Notes under the pieces: model-generated
Seen by the model: only the letters and a program-made list of their open reading frames with translations
What the model was told of the DNA's origin: nothing
Database searches by the model: none
Assembly: GCF_019977295.1 (NCBI RefSeq)
Contig: NZ_AP024651.1
Coordinates: 2,728,001-2,792,000 of the forward strand
From: Arthrobacter sp. StoSoilB20
GTDB lineage: Bacteria > Actinomycetota > Actinomycetes > Actinomycetales > Micrococcaceae
Direction: 5' to 3'
Length of the DNA: 64,000 nucleotides
In this document: piece after piece, positions 27,511 to 36,363 of the stretch
How positions within the stretch are numbered: the first letter of the stretch is position 1
Layout: each line of letters starts with the position of its first letter
Position numbers and translations under genes: made by a program

Positions 27511-28476
27511 ATGGTCAATCTCCACCACCTCCGGACGCTGATGGAAGTAACCCGTTTGGGTTCCTTCGCTGCCGCCGCCGCCCAGCTTGGCTACACGGCC
27601 TCGGCAGTCTCCCAACAGATGGCCGCGCTGGAACGCGATACCGGCGTCGAACTCTTCCAACGCTCGGCCCGCAGCGTTGTCCCTACGGAGGCGGCCGTGA
27701 CCATGACCCGGCACGCCTCGAAGGTACTGACCGACGTCGAAGCCCTTATGGCAGCGGCCTCGAGAACCAACGACTCCCCCGCCCAGGAACTGAGGCTGGG
27801 CATCTTCCCGAGCCTTGCCACCTACGTACTGCCGGAGATCCTGCGGAACGAACGATGGAACGGGTTGGGCATTGAACTGCGCGTCTCCGTGGCAGAGCCG
27901 GCCCAAACCATCCAGGGACTGCGCAGCGGCGGCGAACTGGATGTAGCACTGGTGTACCAAGTGGGACAGTCCGGCCTGGCGTGGCCCCACTCCCTGGAAC
28001 GGCAATGGATCGGCGACGACGACTTCCGCGTGGTGCTGCCGGCCTCATGGAAAATCCGGGAGGATGCAGAAATCGAGGCAGCACACTTGTCCGATATGCC
28101 GTGGATCGTCCACCACCCAGGCACCAGTGACGCACTGGTGATCGAGCGCCTGTTCGCCAGCTGCAACCTCCACCCCCGCGTGGTGGCCTACAGTGACGAC
28201 TTCCATGCCAGCTTGGAAATGACGGCCGCCGGGCTGGGCGCCTCGCTGGTACCCGAACTGGCGCTCCGGAACCGGCCATCCGGCGTCGTGGTCCTCGATG
28301 TTCCGGACATCCGATTGGCACGAAACGTCTTTGCCCTGCTCATCAACGAAAAGCGGACCGCCCAAGTGCAGTTGTTCACACAGCTGCTGGCCGACACCCT
28401 GAGGGACACCTCCGGCAAGAGCGGACTTCACCCCCTGAAAACCGCGCCTGTCAAGGGTCCGCAACGGCGTAGGTGA
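27511..28476 (+). CDS. LysR family transcriptional regulator
   Basis: A 321-residue LTTR. The N-terminal winged HTH is MVNLHHLRTLMEVTRLGSF through AAAQLGYTASAVSQQMAALE; residues about 90-300 form the periplasmic-binding-like effector domain (LRLGIFPSLATYVLPEIL, AAGLGASLVPELAL). No neighbouring target is obvious: nrdH lies divergently but belongs to NrdR control, and the next gene is DUF2004-like. Effector unknown. Confidence 0.88.
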   Translation: MVNLHHLRTLMEVTRLGSFAAAAAQLGYTASAVSQQMAALERDTGVELFQRSARSVVPTEAAVTMTRHASKVLTDVEALMAAASRTNDSPAQELRLGIFPSLATYVLPEILRNERWNGLGIELRVSVAEPAQTIQGLRSGGELDVALVYQVGQSGLAWPHSLERQWIGDDDFRVVLPASWKIREDAEIEAAHLSDMPWIVHHPGTSDALVIERLFASCNLHPRVVAYSDDFHASLEMTAAGLGASLVPELALRNRPSGVVVLDVPDIRLARNVFALLINEKRTAQVQLFTQLLADTLRDTSGKSGLHPLKTAPVKGPQRRR

Positions 28477-28526
28477 AATATCCCCAAGTGCTGGAACCAG
28501 TAGGTTGATGGGGTTAGATTGATCAC

Positions 28527-29030
28527 ATGGGCAAGGTAGCGAGCAAGCATTTTGGGGAGATTGAGCTCAACCACGGGAGTGAACATTGCTTCGTCGCGAG
28601 GCACGAGCTCGCCGGCAACCAACTGGAGCTGGACCTCAATGTCACTGCGCACGACCACTTTGACGAGGCCGCCATGCGCAAGGTGGACTACCGCTTGCGC
28701 TTCCTGCCCGAGTTGGTGGACCAAGTCAGGGAAATGATCGCCGACGAGCTCGACCAAGACGGCACCAACCCTCAGCAGTTCCTGCATTTCCACAGCTCGC
28801 AGCTCAAGGATGAGCAGCTGGAATCGGTCTTCGGCGTCCGGGACAAGGGCCAGCTCACCAACGATGTGTTCTTGAAAGCACTTAAGCTCGGCCACGTCGC
28901 CATCTACCCCGGACAGCCGGAACGCTATTTCGTCCTGGACTTCACGCTCGGATCACGCTTCACCGACGAGCTCCTGGTGGTCGCAGCGGACGAGGACGGC
29001 GTGGTGGACGACGAAATCCTCTGGGAGTAG
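28527..29030 (+). CDS. DUF2004-like protein
   Basis: A 167-residue acidic soluble protein: SKHFGEIELNHGSEHCFVA at the start, RKVDYRLRFLPELVDQVRE in the middle and FTDELLVVAADEDGVVDDE at the end. The pattern of an N-terminal FG-x-I-x-L strand and C-terminal TDELLVV resembles DUF2004 proteins, whose role is unknown. No signal or membrane segment. The start at 28527 begins MGKVASKHF. It ends before a hairpin terminator and a convergent operon. Confidence 0.6.
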   Translation: MGKVASKHFGEIELNHGSEHCFVARHELAGNQLELDLNVTAHDHFDEAAMRKVDYRLRFLPELVDQVREMIADELDQDGTNPQQFLHFHSSQLKDEQLESVFGVRDKGQLTNDVFLKALKLGHVAIYPGQPERYFVLDFTLGSRFTDELLVVAADEDGVVDDEILWE

Positions 29031-29055
29031 CAAGCAGGGATTAAAAACGTACGAC

Positions 29056-29088
29056 GGCGGCCGGTCACCTTCTTGGTGATCGGCCGCC
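29056..29088. terminator. Hairpin terminator between convergent genes
   Basis: GGCGGCCGGTCACC pairs with GGTGATCGGCCGCC (14 bp with one G-U) around a TTCTT loop. No clear T-run follows on either strand. It separates the DUF2004-like gene from the VWA operon end. Confidence 0.6.
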
Positions 29089-29126
29089 GCGCCGCAGGTG
29101 GCCGTACGGATTGAAGTCGCTGAAGC

Positions 29127-29831
29127 TCACCAGGGCCTGTCAACGCGCGGACCGTCGTCAGGGCTTCTCAGGTATTCTCCGCGTTCCTGCCCTTCAGAGC
29201 GCTCGCGTTGGGCCTGCTGCGCACTCTGCTCCAGCTGTTTGAGTTGTTCCTGTGCAGGAGCGGACGGCGATTTGCCGGAGGGCTGCTGGGGTCCGCCATT
29301 GCGCGACTGGCCCTCGGCGATTTTCGCACTGAGCCGCTCCCCGGCCGCATCAAGGGCGGCGCCCTCCCCTGCGGCGTTCGCGGGACCATCAGCATGGCAT
29401 TGCGGCGGCGATGCGTTCGCAGCTGCAAGCCCTTCGGCAAACAGCCGGGCTGCAGCATCGCCCTCGCCGGCAGCGTCTCCCAATTTCTCGATGCTGAGCA
29501 CCAGGTTGACCCGGACTTTGCATTCGTCGTCACCCGGCCCCGCGCGCAACGCAGCCTCAAAATCAGCCCGTGCAGCAGCGAAGTCACCTGCCAGCACCTG
29601 GGCGTCCCCCGAAGCGAACAACGCCTTATGCGGCTCCACGAGGTTCGCGACCTGGAGCCATTCTGCCGCTTTCTCCACGCTGCTACCCTGGCCGGCGGCA
29701 TAGGACTCGGCCGCTGCATTGCCCAAGGCGCCCAAGCTCAGCAATTTCGCCGAAACTGCGAGCGCCAAGAGGGCCGGTGGGGCGGACCACAGCGCAAGCC
29801 GGCGGCGTCGGCGTCGTCGATTGTTGTTCAC
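29127..29831 (-). CDS. TPR-like membrane-anchored hypothetical protein of the VWA locus
   Basis: A 234-residue protein starting with an Arg-rich cytoplasmic stretch (NNNRRRRRRRLALW) and one hydrophobic segment (residues about 14-40), then helical repeats of TPR type (EKAAEWLQVANLVEPHKALF, GDFAAARADFEAALRAGP). The last 60 residues are Gln/Ser/Arg-rich and probably disordered. It overlaps the preceding VWA gene by four bases and so is the last gene of the MoxR-VWA operon, in the place of the BatC/TPR partner known from Bat loci. Confidence 0.75.
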   Translation of the reverse strand: MNNNRRRRRRRLALWSAPPALLALAVSAKLLSLGALGNAAAESYAAGQGSSVEKAAEWLQVANLVEPHKALFASGDAQVLAGDFAAARADFEAALRAGPGDDECKVRVNLVLSIEKLGDAAGEGDAAARLFAEGLAAANASPPQCHADGPANAAGEGAALDAAGERLSAKIAEGQSRNGGPQQPSGKSPSAPAQEQLKQLEQSAQQAQRERSEGQERGEYLRSPDDGPRVDRPW

Positions 29832-30832
29832 CGGGTTCGCTCCTTTGGTGCGGGGCGGAGGTTCAGGAGGGCGGCGAGATGGCGCAGCGGTTCATGCAGT
29901 GCCAGCAGGAAGGCCGCGAGGGCGAGCAGCCAGTAGAGCTCCACGCGTCCGGGAGTGTCTGCGTCAGTCACGGTCAGGGCACTTGGCTGGGCTTTGCCGA
30001 GCATGTCCGATGCAGGCTCGGTGCCGGTTCGGTGTGCATAGGGGAGGTGGAGTTGTTCGGCAATGGAGTGAAGCTGCTCTTCGTCGATGCGGGAAACGGC
30101 ATCCTGTGCGGTGTCGGAGCTGCGGTCCTTGAGATAGCCGGCGTCGGCGTCCGGGCTTTCCTTCATGCGGCCGCCTTGGGGGGTGCCGTACCCGAGGACT
30201 GCTCCCCCTGCTACGTTGGCTGCGTCCATGGCCGGTGGCCGTTCGGTGCTGGTGTTTTCGCCGTCGCCGGCGTAGAAGACCAGGGCGGGCCGTCCGGGGT
30301 GTTGCTCCTTTGCGGCAGCGAGCTGCTCCTTGAGCAGTTGTGCTGCACCGGTGACGCTGCTGCCTTTTGCGTAGCGGGCGTTTTGGGGTTGGAGCGTGGT
30401 CATGGCGGTCTGGAGCGCCGTGGCGTCACGGGTGAGGGGCATGCGGACGGTGGCTGTGTTGTCGAAGGTGATGAGCGAGAATTTGGCGCCGGCGAGCTCT
30501 GTGGCGATTGCCATGACGTCGCGCTGGGCACCGCTCAGGCGGGTAGCGGAGCCGTTGTAGTCTTCGGCGGCCATGCTGGTGCTGGTGTCCACCACGAAGA
30601 ACACGTCCATCTCCGCTGTGGCGGTATTGGCTTGTCCCCCGGGCCAGCCCGGTCGGAGCAGGGCTAGGAGCAGGAGGACGACGGCGGCACCCCGCAAGGC
30701 GGCCGGTTTCAGGTTCCGCGCTGGTTGCTTCGGTCCCCGGCGCTCCCGCACCAGGGGCAGCAGTGTGAACACCGATACGACGGCGAGCGCCAGTACCAGC
30801 AGTGGCCACGGGATGATCGGTGCGAAGGTCAT
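29828..30832 (-). CDS. VWA domain membrane protein (BatB-like)
   Basis: A 334-residue protein with membrane segments at about 8-26, 48-65 and near 310-325 and a von Willebrand A domain between. The MIDAS motif is DTSTSMAAED (D-x-S-x-S), with TFDNTATVRMPLTRD after it. Such proteins work with MoxR AAA+ ATPases and DUF58 proteins. Four-base overlaps with both neighbours (30829-30832 and 29828-29831) show tight coupling. Confidence 0.85.
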   Translation of the reverse strand: MTFAPIIPWPLLVLALAVVSVFTLLPLVRERRGPKQPARNLKPAALRGAAVVLLLLALLRPGWPGGQANTATAEMDVFFVVDTSTSMAAEDYNGSATRLSGAQRDVMAIATELAGAKFSLITFDNTATVRMPLTRDATALQTAMTTLQPQNARYAKGSSVTGAAQLLKEQLAAAKEQHPGRPALVFYAGDGENTSTERPPAMDAANVAGGAVLGYGTPQGGRMKESPDADAGYLKDRSSDTAQDAVSRIDEEQLHSIAEQLHLPYAHRTGTEPASDMLGKAQPSALTVTDADTPGRVELYWLLALAAFLLALHEPLRHLAALLNLRPAPKERTR

Positions 30833-31809
30833 GGTTCCATCCGCCTGCCGAGCACCAGCATGCCTGTTCCTGCGAGCAGTGCAATGCCGAGGGGCCAGGC
30901 GGGAGCGTCGGCCACTACTGCCTGCGGAGCTGCAAGGTAGCTTGTGGCCTCGGATTCCTGGACTTTGTCGACGATGCCGGCCACGGCGTCAGCACTGTCT
31001 ACGGTGTAGTAGGCCCCCTCTGTTCGCTCGGCTGCGGCGCGCAGTTGGGTCCCGGGTTCGTCAGCTTGCTTGCCGTAGTCGAGGTCGTTCGGGTTCATCG
31101 CGTAGACCTTCACGTTTTTGGCGACGGCCAGGGCTGCCGCTTCGTCCAGGGTGAAGATCGGTTCGCCGGAGAGGAAGTTGTCAGTGGCGAGCACTACTGA
31201 GCGTGAGCGCTGGGGATCGGCGGAGGCTGTGTCCTCGGGGAAGCTCTGCACACAGGAGGCGAGGCCGTCTCCGATCAAGGAAGAACCGGCGCCGTTCCAG
31301 GTGCCGTCGAAGAAGGATCCTGCCCCGCTGTCCAGGGCTTCCCGCGCTTCGGAAAGTTGCTGGGCTGCGTAGTCGTAGTCGTCCGTGAGGGGAAAGAGTT
31401 GGACGCTGCTGCTGTCGAAGATCACCATGCCGATCCTCTCGCCGTCGAATTCCTTGGCGAGTTCCTGGAAGACCTTGGCGATTGCGGCGTCGGTGCTGGT
31501 CATGGATCCGGACACGTCCAGGCAGAGCACGATGTCCCTGTTCCGGATTTCCGGAACCTCGGTGGTGCGCGTGAGGGGTCTCGCGGCCGCTGTAGCCGTG
31601 GCGCCGAGGAACACCGCTCCGAGTATGACTGCACACAGCAGCCGCCTCCTGTGCCTGCGGAGCGCGTCCTGATACTCAGGGAGGGCCGTCAGCCGGTCAC
31701 CGTGTGCGATGGGCCGGGTTTGTGGAGTACGACGACGATGGTGCAGCCAGGCGCTGATGACCACTGCTGCGGCGGCAAGGGGAAGCATCCACCAGTAGCT
31801 TAGTTCCAT
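30829..31809 (-). CDS. VWA domain membrane protein (BatA-like)
   Basis: A 326-residue protein: N-terminal helix (residues 4-20), a second at about 55-72, a VWA domain with intact MIDAS CLDVSGSMTSTDA and VIFDSSSVQLFPLTDD, and a C-terminal helix ending LAGTGMLVLGRRMEP. Paired with the next VWA gene as BatA/BatB are in other bacteria. Its ATG at 31809 overlaps the upstream gene by 10 bases. Confidence 0.85.
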   Translation of the reverse strand: MELSYWWMLPLAAAAVVISAWLHHRRRTPQTRPIAHGDRLTALPEYQDALRRHRRRLLCAVILGAVFLGATATAAARPLTRTTEVPEIRNRDIVLCLDVSGSMTSTDAAIAKVFQELAKEFDGERIGMVIFDSSSVQLFPLTDDYDYAAQQLSEAREALDSGAGSFFDGTWNGAGSSLIGDGLASCVQSFPEDTASADPQRSRSVVLATDNFLSGEPIFTLDEAAALAVAKNVKVYAMNPNDLDYGKQADEPGTQLRAAAERTEGAYYTVDSADAVAGIVDKVQESEATSYLAAPQAVVADAPAWPLGIALLAGTGMLVLGRRMEP

Positions 31810-32270
31810 CCGGACACCACCTGCCGTGCAACCGCTGCTGAGTGCTGTACGGGGTGGACCGGGACACGGGCAAATTCGTTGGGATAGATTCCTGCTATCC
31901 CTTCGGCCAGTCGATCAAGCCCTTGGTGGCGCAGCTCCTCCAACGTCATGGAGGTGACGGGCAGGCCTGTGGCCGCGCCGGCGAACTCCCGCACGAGGAA
32001 GCTGAGTCTTTGGTGGGCGTCGCGCACTGGCACGCGTCCGGCGTCGGCGTCCTCTGCGGTGGCGTCGATCGCCGTGAGGCACGCCGATCGCAACGCGTCC
32101 AGGTCCGGCTGTGGCATTTCCGCACCTGCAGGTGGTTTACGGCGGGCTGGGCGGAAGATCCAGCCATACCAGGCAACCACCAACAGCACTATCAGCAACC
32201 CGGTCCAGAACCAGAGCGGCTGGTACTGAAGTGGCGCGTAGAAACCGGCGTCATCCTGCACGGCTGACAC
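31800..32270 (-). CDS. DUF4381-like membrane protein of the MoxR-VWA operon
   Basis: About 156 residues with one membrane helix (LWFWTGLLIVLLVVAWYGW, about residues 17-35), a Pro-rich linker RPARRKPPAG, and a helical cytoplasmic domain (HQRLSFLVREFAGAAT, MTLEELRHQGLDRLAEGIAG). Small single-helix proteins of this kind occur between DUF58 and VWA genes. Start GTG 32270 or GTG 32261; both overlap the DUF58 stop. Family assignment is by context and shape. Confidence 0.65.
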   Translation of the reverse strand: MSAVQDDAGFYAPLQYQPLWFWTGLLIVLLVVAWYGWIFRPARRKPPAGAEMPQPDLDALRSACLTAIDATAEDADAGRVPVRDAHQRLSFLVREFAGAATGLPVTSMTLEELRHQGLDRLAEGIAGIYPNEFARVPVHPVQHSAAVARQVVSGWN

Positions 32271-33180
32271 CCCCGGCGGCGTCCTTGGACGGCACTGCAC
32301 CCGAGCGGTGCTTTTCCAGGAGGGCAAAGACAGCGGGCAGGACGTCGGCACTGCCTGAGGCTTGTTCCTCGGCTATGCCTAATCGGCGGAAGATGGAGCT
32401 GCGGCGTTCTGCGCGTTCGGCCATGGCAGCTTCGTAGGCTGCCTGGATTTTGCGGTTCCCGGCCAAGGGCGCTGGAATGACCTGTCCCGTCCCCACATCG
32501 GTACTGTTCGGGGATTCGTGGCCGGCCACCGGCGCAAGGTCCGCGTCCCGGATGGTGAGCCAGAGGACTTCGTGTCTGGCTCGAAGCCTGCGCATCAGGC
32601 TCTCAGTGCGGGCGTCGGGCATGAACTCGTCCGCGATGGCAACAATGAGAAGGCGTCCCTTGAGGTACCGCAGGACGTAGTCCAGTTGCTCCGCGAGGGA
32701 ACTGGCCGGCCCCTGGTCCGAAATGCTCGAGTCCACCTCCCGCAGGAGTCGTTCCAGGTTCTCCTCACCGCTGCGCGGCGGGACATACCGGCTTGTGGTT
32801 CCATTGCCGTGCAGCAGGCCGACGTCGTCACCGTGACGGCACGCCAAATAGCCCAGGACCCCGGCAGCATGAACGGCGAGGTCCTTCTTCGATTCACCGG
32901 ACAACGCCTGGGCGGCCATGGTCCTGCCGGTATCCACCAGCAACAGCACTGAATGCCGGCGGACCGCAACATACCGCTTGACTAGGGGCGAGCCGTGCCG
33001 TGCGGTGGCCTTCCAATCAATGTCCCTGACTTCATCTCCGGGCACGTAGGCCCGAAGCTCGTCAAAGTCCAGGCTGCGGCCTTTGAAGACAGAGCCGTAC
33101 TCGCCATCAAGCAGGGTAAGGGTCCGCCGGTGGGCGAAGATGAACATCTTCGACTTGACCCGGCGAAGCAGGCTGAGCAC
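32251..33180 (-). CDS. DUF58 domain protein
   Basis: A 309-residue soluble protein carrying the DUF58 signature: GEYGSVFKGRSLDFDELRAY, PGDEVRDIDWKATARHGSP and LVKRYVAVRRHSVLLLVDT, the last resembling a VWA core. DUF58 proteins accompany MoxR ATPases. Start GTG 33180 with GGGGACAACGA upstream; it is 12 bases after moxR. Confidence 0.88.
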   Translation of the reverse strand: MLSLLRRVKSKMFIFAHRRTLTLLDGEYGSVFKGRSLDFDELRAYVPGDEVRDIDWKATARHGSPLVKRYVAVRRHSVLLLVDTGRTMAAQALSGESKKDLAVHAAGVLGYLACRHGDDVGLLHGNGTTSRYVPPRSGEENLERLLREVDSSISDQGPASSLAEQLDYVLRYLKGRLLIVAIADEFMPDARTESLMRRLRARHEVLWLTIRDADLAPVAGHESPNSTDVGTGQVIPAPLAGNRKIQAAYEAAMAERAERRSSIFRRLGIAEEQASGSADVLPAVFALLEKHRSGAVPSKDAAGGVSRAG

Positions 33181-33192
33181 TCGTTGTCCCCG

Positions 33193-34200
33193 CTACGGTG
33201 TCTGGACGGACGCCACGACGGCATCAATGACGGCCTCCACCGGGACACCTTCCACCACGGCATCGAATCCCAGAATGATGCGGTGACGCAGAATGCGGTG
33301 GGCAAGGCTCTTGACGTCCTCGGGAATCACGTGGTCCCGGCCGTTGAGCAGGGCCAGCGCCCGTGCCGCCTGGCTGAAGGCAATACTGGCCCTGGGGCTG
33401 GCGCCGAACTCCACCAAGTTGGCCAGCCGGGGCTCCAGGTACTGGGAGGCATGGCGGGTGACATAGGCAAGGCCGACGATGTACCTGACGATGGCAGGGT
33501 CGATGTAAACCCGCTTCACGAGTTCCTGGACCTGGACCACGGCGTCCAGGGAAGCAGCAGCCGGCGGTTTCTGCCCGGCATCGAACACCCCGGCGTCGAT
33601 CCGTCGGATGACCTCGGCTTCCTCGGCCGGGCTCGGATAGTCCAGGACGTCCTTAAGCATGAAGCGGTCCATCTGGGCTTCGGGCAGCCTGTACGTCCCC
33701 TCCTGCTCGATCGGGTTCTGTGTTGCCAACACCAGGAACGGCTGCGGCAAAGGATAGGACTCACCACCGATGGAGGTCTGCCGTTCCTGCATGGCCTCCA
33801 GCATGGCGCTCTGCGTCTTGGCACTGGACCTGTTGATTTCATCCAGCAGGACGATGTTGGCATGGACCGGGCCCAGCTGGGTGACGAAAGTGCCCTTGGC
33901 CGCATCAAAAATCTGGGTGCCCGCAATGTCACTGGGCAGCAGGTCCGGTGTGCACTGGATGCGGCGGAACTCTGCACTGACGGACTCCGCAATGGCCTGC
34001 GCGGCAGTGGTCTTGGCAAGGCCTGGAACACTTTCCAGTAAGACGTGGCCGCCGGTCAACAACCCGATGACCAAGGTCTCACGAAGCCTTGATTGGCCAA
34101 CCACCTTGTTCTCGAAACTCCGCACGATGCTCCCCACCAGCTGCTGGGCACGGGCCATGTCCGGTGCGTCGATTCCGGCCGTGGCTGTGGTCTGTTGCAC
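33193..34200 (-). CDS. MoxR family AAA+ ATPase
   Basis: A 335-residue AAA+ ATPase. Walker A is ESVPGLAKTTAAQAIAES, Walker B and following ring residues are VLLDEINRSSAKTQSAMLEAM, sensor 1 is LATQNPIEQEGTYRLPEAQ, and the C-terminal lid follows. It probably acts as a chaperone activating the VWA proteins downstream. The GTG at 34200 is chosen for the GAGGGG seven bases upstream; the frame extends to 34308 but that part repeats the promoter region. First gene of the six-gene operon. Confidence 0.92.
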   Translation of the reverse strand: MQQTTATAGIDAPDMARAQQLVGSIVRSFENKVVGQSRLRETLVIGLLTGGHVLLESVPGLAKTTAAQAIAESVSAEFRRIQCTPDLLPSDIAGTQIFDAAKGTFVTQLGPVHANIVLLDEINRSSAKTQSAMLEAMQERQTSIGGESYPLPQPFLVLATQNPIEQEGTYRLPEAQMDRFMLKDVLDYPSPAEEAEVIRRIDAGVFDAGQKPPAAASLDAVVQVQELVKRVYIDPAIVRYIVGLAYVTRHASQYLEPRLANLVEFGASPRASIAFSQAARALALLNGRDHVIPEDVKSLAHRILRHRIILGFDAVVEGVPVEAVIDAVVASVQTP

Positions 34201-34376
34201 TCTGGTCCCCTCGCTGGCTTCTCTGATCCCGGGCAGTTCCGGCACGCGGTACCTTATACGCGATACCTGGTACCTGATGCACGACCCTGCACGGGCCACT
34301 CTATCCAAGCCCTCCCTGTTCAGGGCCGCAATGGGGACCCCTCCCCATGCAGCCTTTCGAGGTCTATCCTTTTGCC

Positions 34377-34580
34377 ATGCATCAGCTACCAGCCGCCTAC
34401 CAGAACTACCTCGCCGCCCAGGACCAACACGTCATTGACGCAGTACGGCCCGTCCTCCTCCAGTCCGCCGCCGATGAACGCCACGGCGTAAGGATCGTCT
34501 ACAACACCGGCTCCACCGGCCACCAGGCACACCTGGACGAATCCATCCCCTACGGTGTGATCGTGGAGGACATCGACTGA
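34377..34580 (+). CDS. Small hypothetical protein, 67 aa
   Basis: Not recognised. It reads MHQLPAAYQNYLAAQDQ, then a predicted strand-rich end (RIVYNTGSTGHQAHLDE, PYGVIVEDID). Codon use is normal for the window and it occupies the divergent gap upstream of moxR. An in-frame ATG at 34347 would add ten residues. Soluble, acidic, no cysteine. Real but unproven. Confidence 0.5.
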   Translation: MHQLPAAYQNYLAAQDQHVIDAVRPVLLQSAADERHGVRIVYNTGSTGHQAHLDESIPYGVIVEDID

Positions 34581-34634
34581 CTACCCCCTTTGGCTCCAGC
34601 TACCCCTTCTGGCTCCAGCTACCCCTTCATGGCC
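34581..34634. repeat. 19-bp tandem repeat across a permease stop codon
   Basis: CTACCCCTTCTGGCTCCAG-type units follow each other at 34581-34599 and 34600-34618, and a third partial copy begins at 34619, which is the 3' end and stop codon (TAG) of the downstream permease. Units 1 and 2 differ at two positions. Confidence 0.75.
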
Positions 34635-35497
34635 CCGGACAGGGCAAAGGAGTTACCCAGTCCCCGTGACACCAGCGCGTAGAGCACCAGCACCGGGACC
34701 GAATACAGGATCGAAAACGCCGCCAACTGGCCGTAGGCGATCGCCCCATGCTGGCCAAAGAAACTGAAGATGGATACCGCCGCCGGCTGCTTGTCCGGCG
34801 ACAACAACAGGATGAACGGAACAAAGAAGTTCCCCCACGCCTGGATGAAGACGAAAATGAACACCACTCCGAGCCCTTGCCTCATCAGTGGCAGGACAAC
34901 GGTGCGCAGCGCGGTCATGGGCGATGCCCCATCCATCCACGCCGCTTCCTCCAGCTCCAAAGGGACCGAGTCCATGAAGTTCTTGGTCATCCAGATCGCC
35001 ATGGGCAGCGTGGTGGTGGCCATGAAGAATATGGTTGCCGGCATCGAATCCAAGAGATGAAGTTGGACGAACAACCCGTACACCGGAACCATGATTGCTG
35101 TCACCGGCAACGAGGTACCGAACAGCACCGTATACATGAACGGCTTGTTGAACCGGGATTGGTACCTGGACAAGGGATACGCGGCAAGCACCGCGGCCAC
35201 GAGGTTCACCGCAGCTGTCCCGGCAGACAACCAAAAACTGTTGGCCAACGGCTGGAACAGCAGCTCCGGAGTCAGCACGGCGCTGAAATTGGCGCCCGAC
35301 GGCGACGACGGCACCTTGGTCCGGTAGCCGGCCTGGGGATCGACGGCAGCCAACAGCAACCACAGCAGGGGCGCCACGAAGCACACCCCGATCAGCACCA
35401 AGGCGATATTCGCCCCTAGCCGTGCCCGGGAACGGGAGCCGCCACCCGTCGTCGTGCCTGTACTGGTTCTGCGCGCTCGCAGTCCTTGGGCGGTCAT
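34619..35497 (-). CDS. Carbohydrate ABC transporter permease (MalG type)
   Basis: A 292-residue inner-membrane permease with six predicted helices and the EAA loop EEAAWMDGASPMTALRTVVLPL, which docks on the ATPase. The N-terminus is basic and Ser/Thr/Gly-rich (RARRTSTGTTTGGGSRSRAR). The ATG at 35497 overlaps the MalF-type permease stop (ATGA), so this is the last gene of the sugar import operon. The longer frame to 36217 is spurious. Its stop lies in a tandem repeat. Confidence 0.9.
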   Translation of the reverse strand: MTAQGLRARRTSTGTTTGGGSRSRARLGANIALVLIGVCFVAPLLWLLLAAVDPQAGYRTKVPSSPSGANFSAVLTPELLFQPLANSFWLSAGTAAVNLVAAVLAAYPLSRYQSRFNKPFMYTVLFGTSLPVTAIMVPVYGLFVQLHLLDSMPATIFFMATTTLPMAIWMTKNFMDSVPLELEEAAWMDGASPMTALRTVVLPLMRQGLGVVFIFVFIQAWGNFFVPFILLLSPDKQPAAVSIFSFFGQHGAIAYGQLAAFSILYSVPVLVLYALVSRGLGNSFALSGAMKG

Positions 35498-36363
35498 GGG
35501 CGCCGCTCCCGCAACAGATGAACGTAAATGGCGCCGAAGACCATACCCAACAGGATCAGCACGGAGGCCACCGCTGTGCCATATCCGATGTCGCCGAACT
35601 TGAACGCCTCCTGGTACGCCAGAACAGGCAGCGTAGTACTGGCATTGGCCGGGCCGCCCGCCGTCATCACCCAAATAAGCGTGAACACTGCCAGCGTTTG
35701 GAGCGTGATCAACATCAGGTTGGTGGTGATGCTGTTCCGGATCAACGGCAGGGTGATGAAGGTGAGCCTTTGCCATCCCCGGGCGCCGTCCATCAGGGCT
35801 GCTTCGGAAATATCCATCGGTACATCGGCCAGCGCAGCCCGATACACCAGCATGGAGAAGGCCGCGCCGCGCCAGGTGTTGGCCAGGATGATCGCCACCA
35901 GGGGAAAGGAATACAGCCAATCCGGCCCCTCGATGCCCACCACGCCCATCATCTGGTTCAGCGTTCCGTCCCGGTTGAAGTAGGCATAAGCAGCAAACGC
36001 CGCCACGATTTCCGGGAGTACCCACGCTGAAACCACCGCTGTACCCACCAAGGAAGAGACCAGTCTGTGTGATCGCGTCATCAGCAGCGCTATCAGCAAA
36101 CCCAGGACGTTCTGGCCCAGCACCGCAGATGCGGCGACGAACACCACTGTCAGCCACGCCGCAAGCGGAAACGAATCGTCTCCGAACATCCGGAGATAAT
36201 TCCCGGCGCCCACCCACTGGGGATCCCTCGCCGCTTTGCCCGTTAACGCGGCGTCAGTAAAGGACGCGTAAAAGGACCACAGCACCGGAGCCAGCAGGAA
36301 GATCACCAGCAGCAAAATGGAGGGAACCACCGGCAGAAGCCGCAGGACGCGGCGCATGCTCAT
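35494..36363 (-). CDS. Carbohydrate ABC transporter permease (MalF type)
   Basis: A 289-residue permease with six predicted helices and EAA loop SEAALMDGARGWQRLTFITLPL. The start MSMRRVLRLLPVVPSILLL is a typical first helix. It overlaps both neighbours by four bases, so substrate-binding protein, MalF-type and MalG-type genes are translated together. Confidence 0.9.
   Translation of the reverse strand: MSMRRVLRLLPVVPSILLLVIFLLAPVLWSFYASFTDAALTGKAARDPQWVGAGNYLRMFGDDSFPLAAWLTVVFVAASAVLGQNVLGLLIALLMTRSHRLVSSLVGTAVVSAWVLPEIVAAFAAYAYFNRDGTLNQMMGVVGIEGPDWLYSFPLVAIILANTWRGAAFSMLVYRAALADVPMDISEAALMDGARGWQRLTFITLPLIRNSITTNLMLITLQTLAVFTLIWVMTAGGPANASTTLPVLAYQEAFKFGDIGYGTAVASVLILLGMVFGAIYVHLLRERRP

Noticed and set aside
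34619..36217. A single 532-residue frame covering both permease genes
   Set aside because: The upper part reads the MalF-type gene out of frame; two permeases with an ATGA overlap explain the region.
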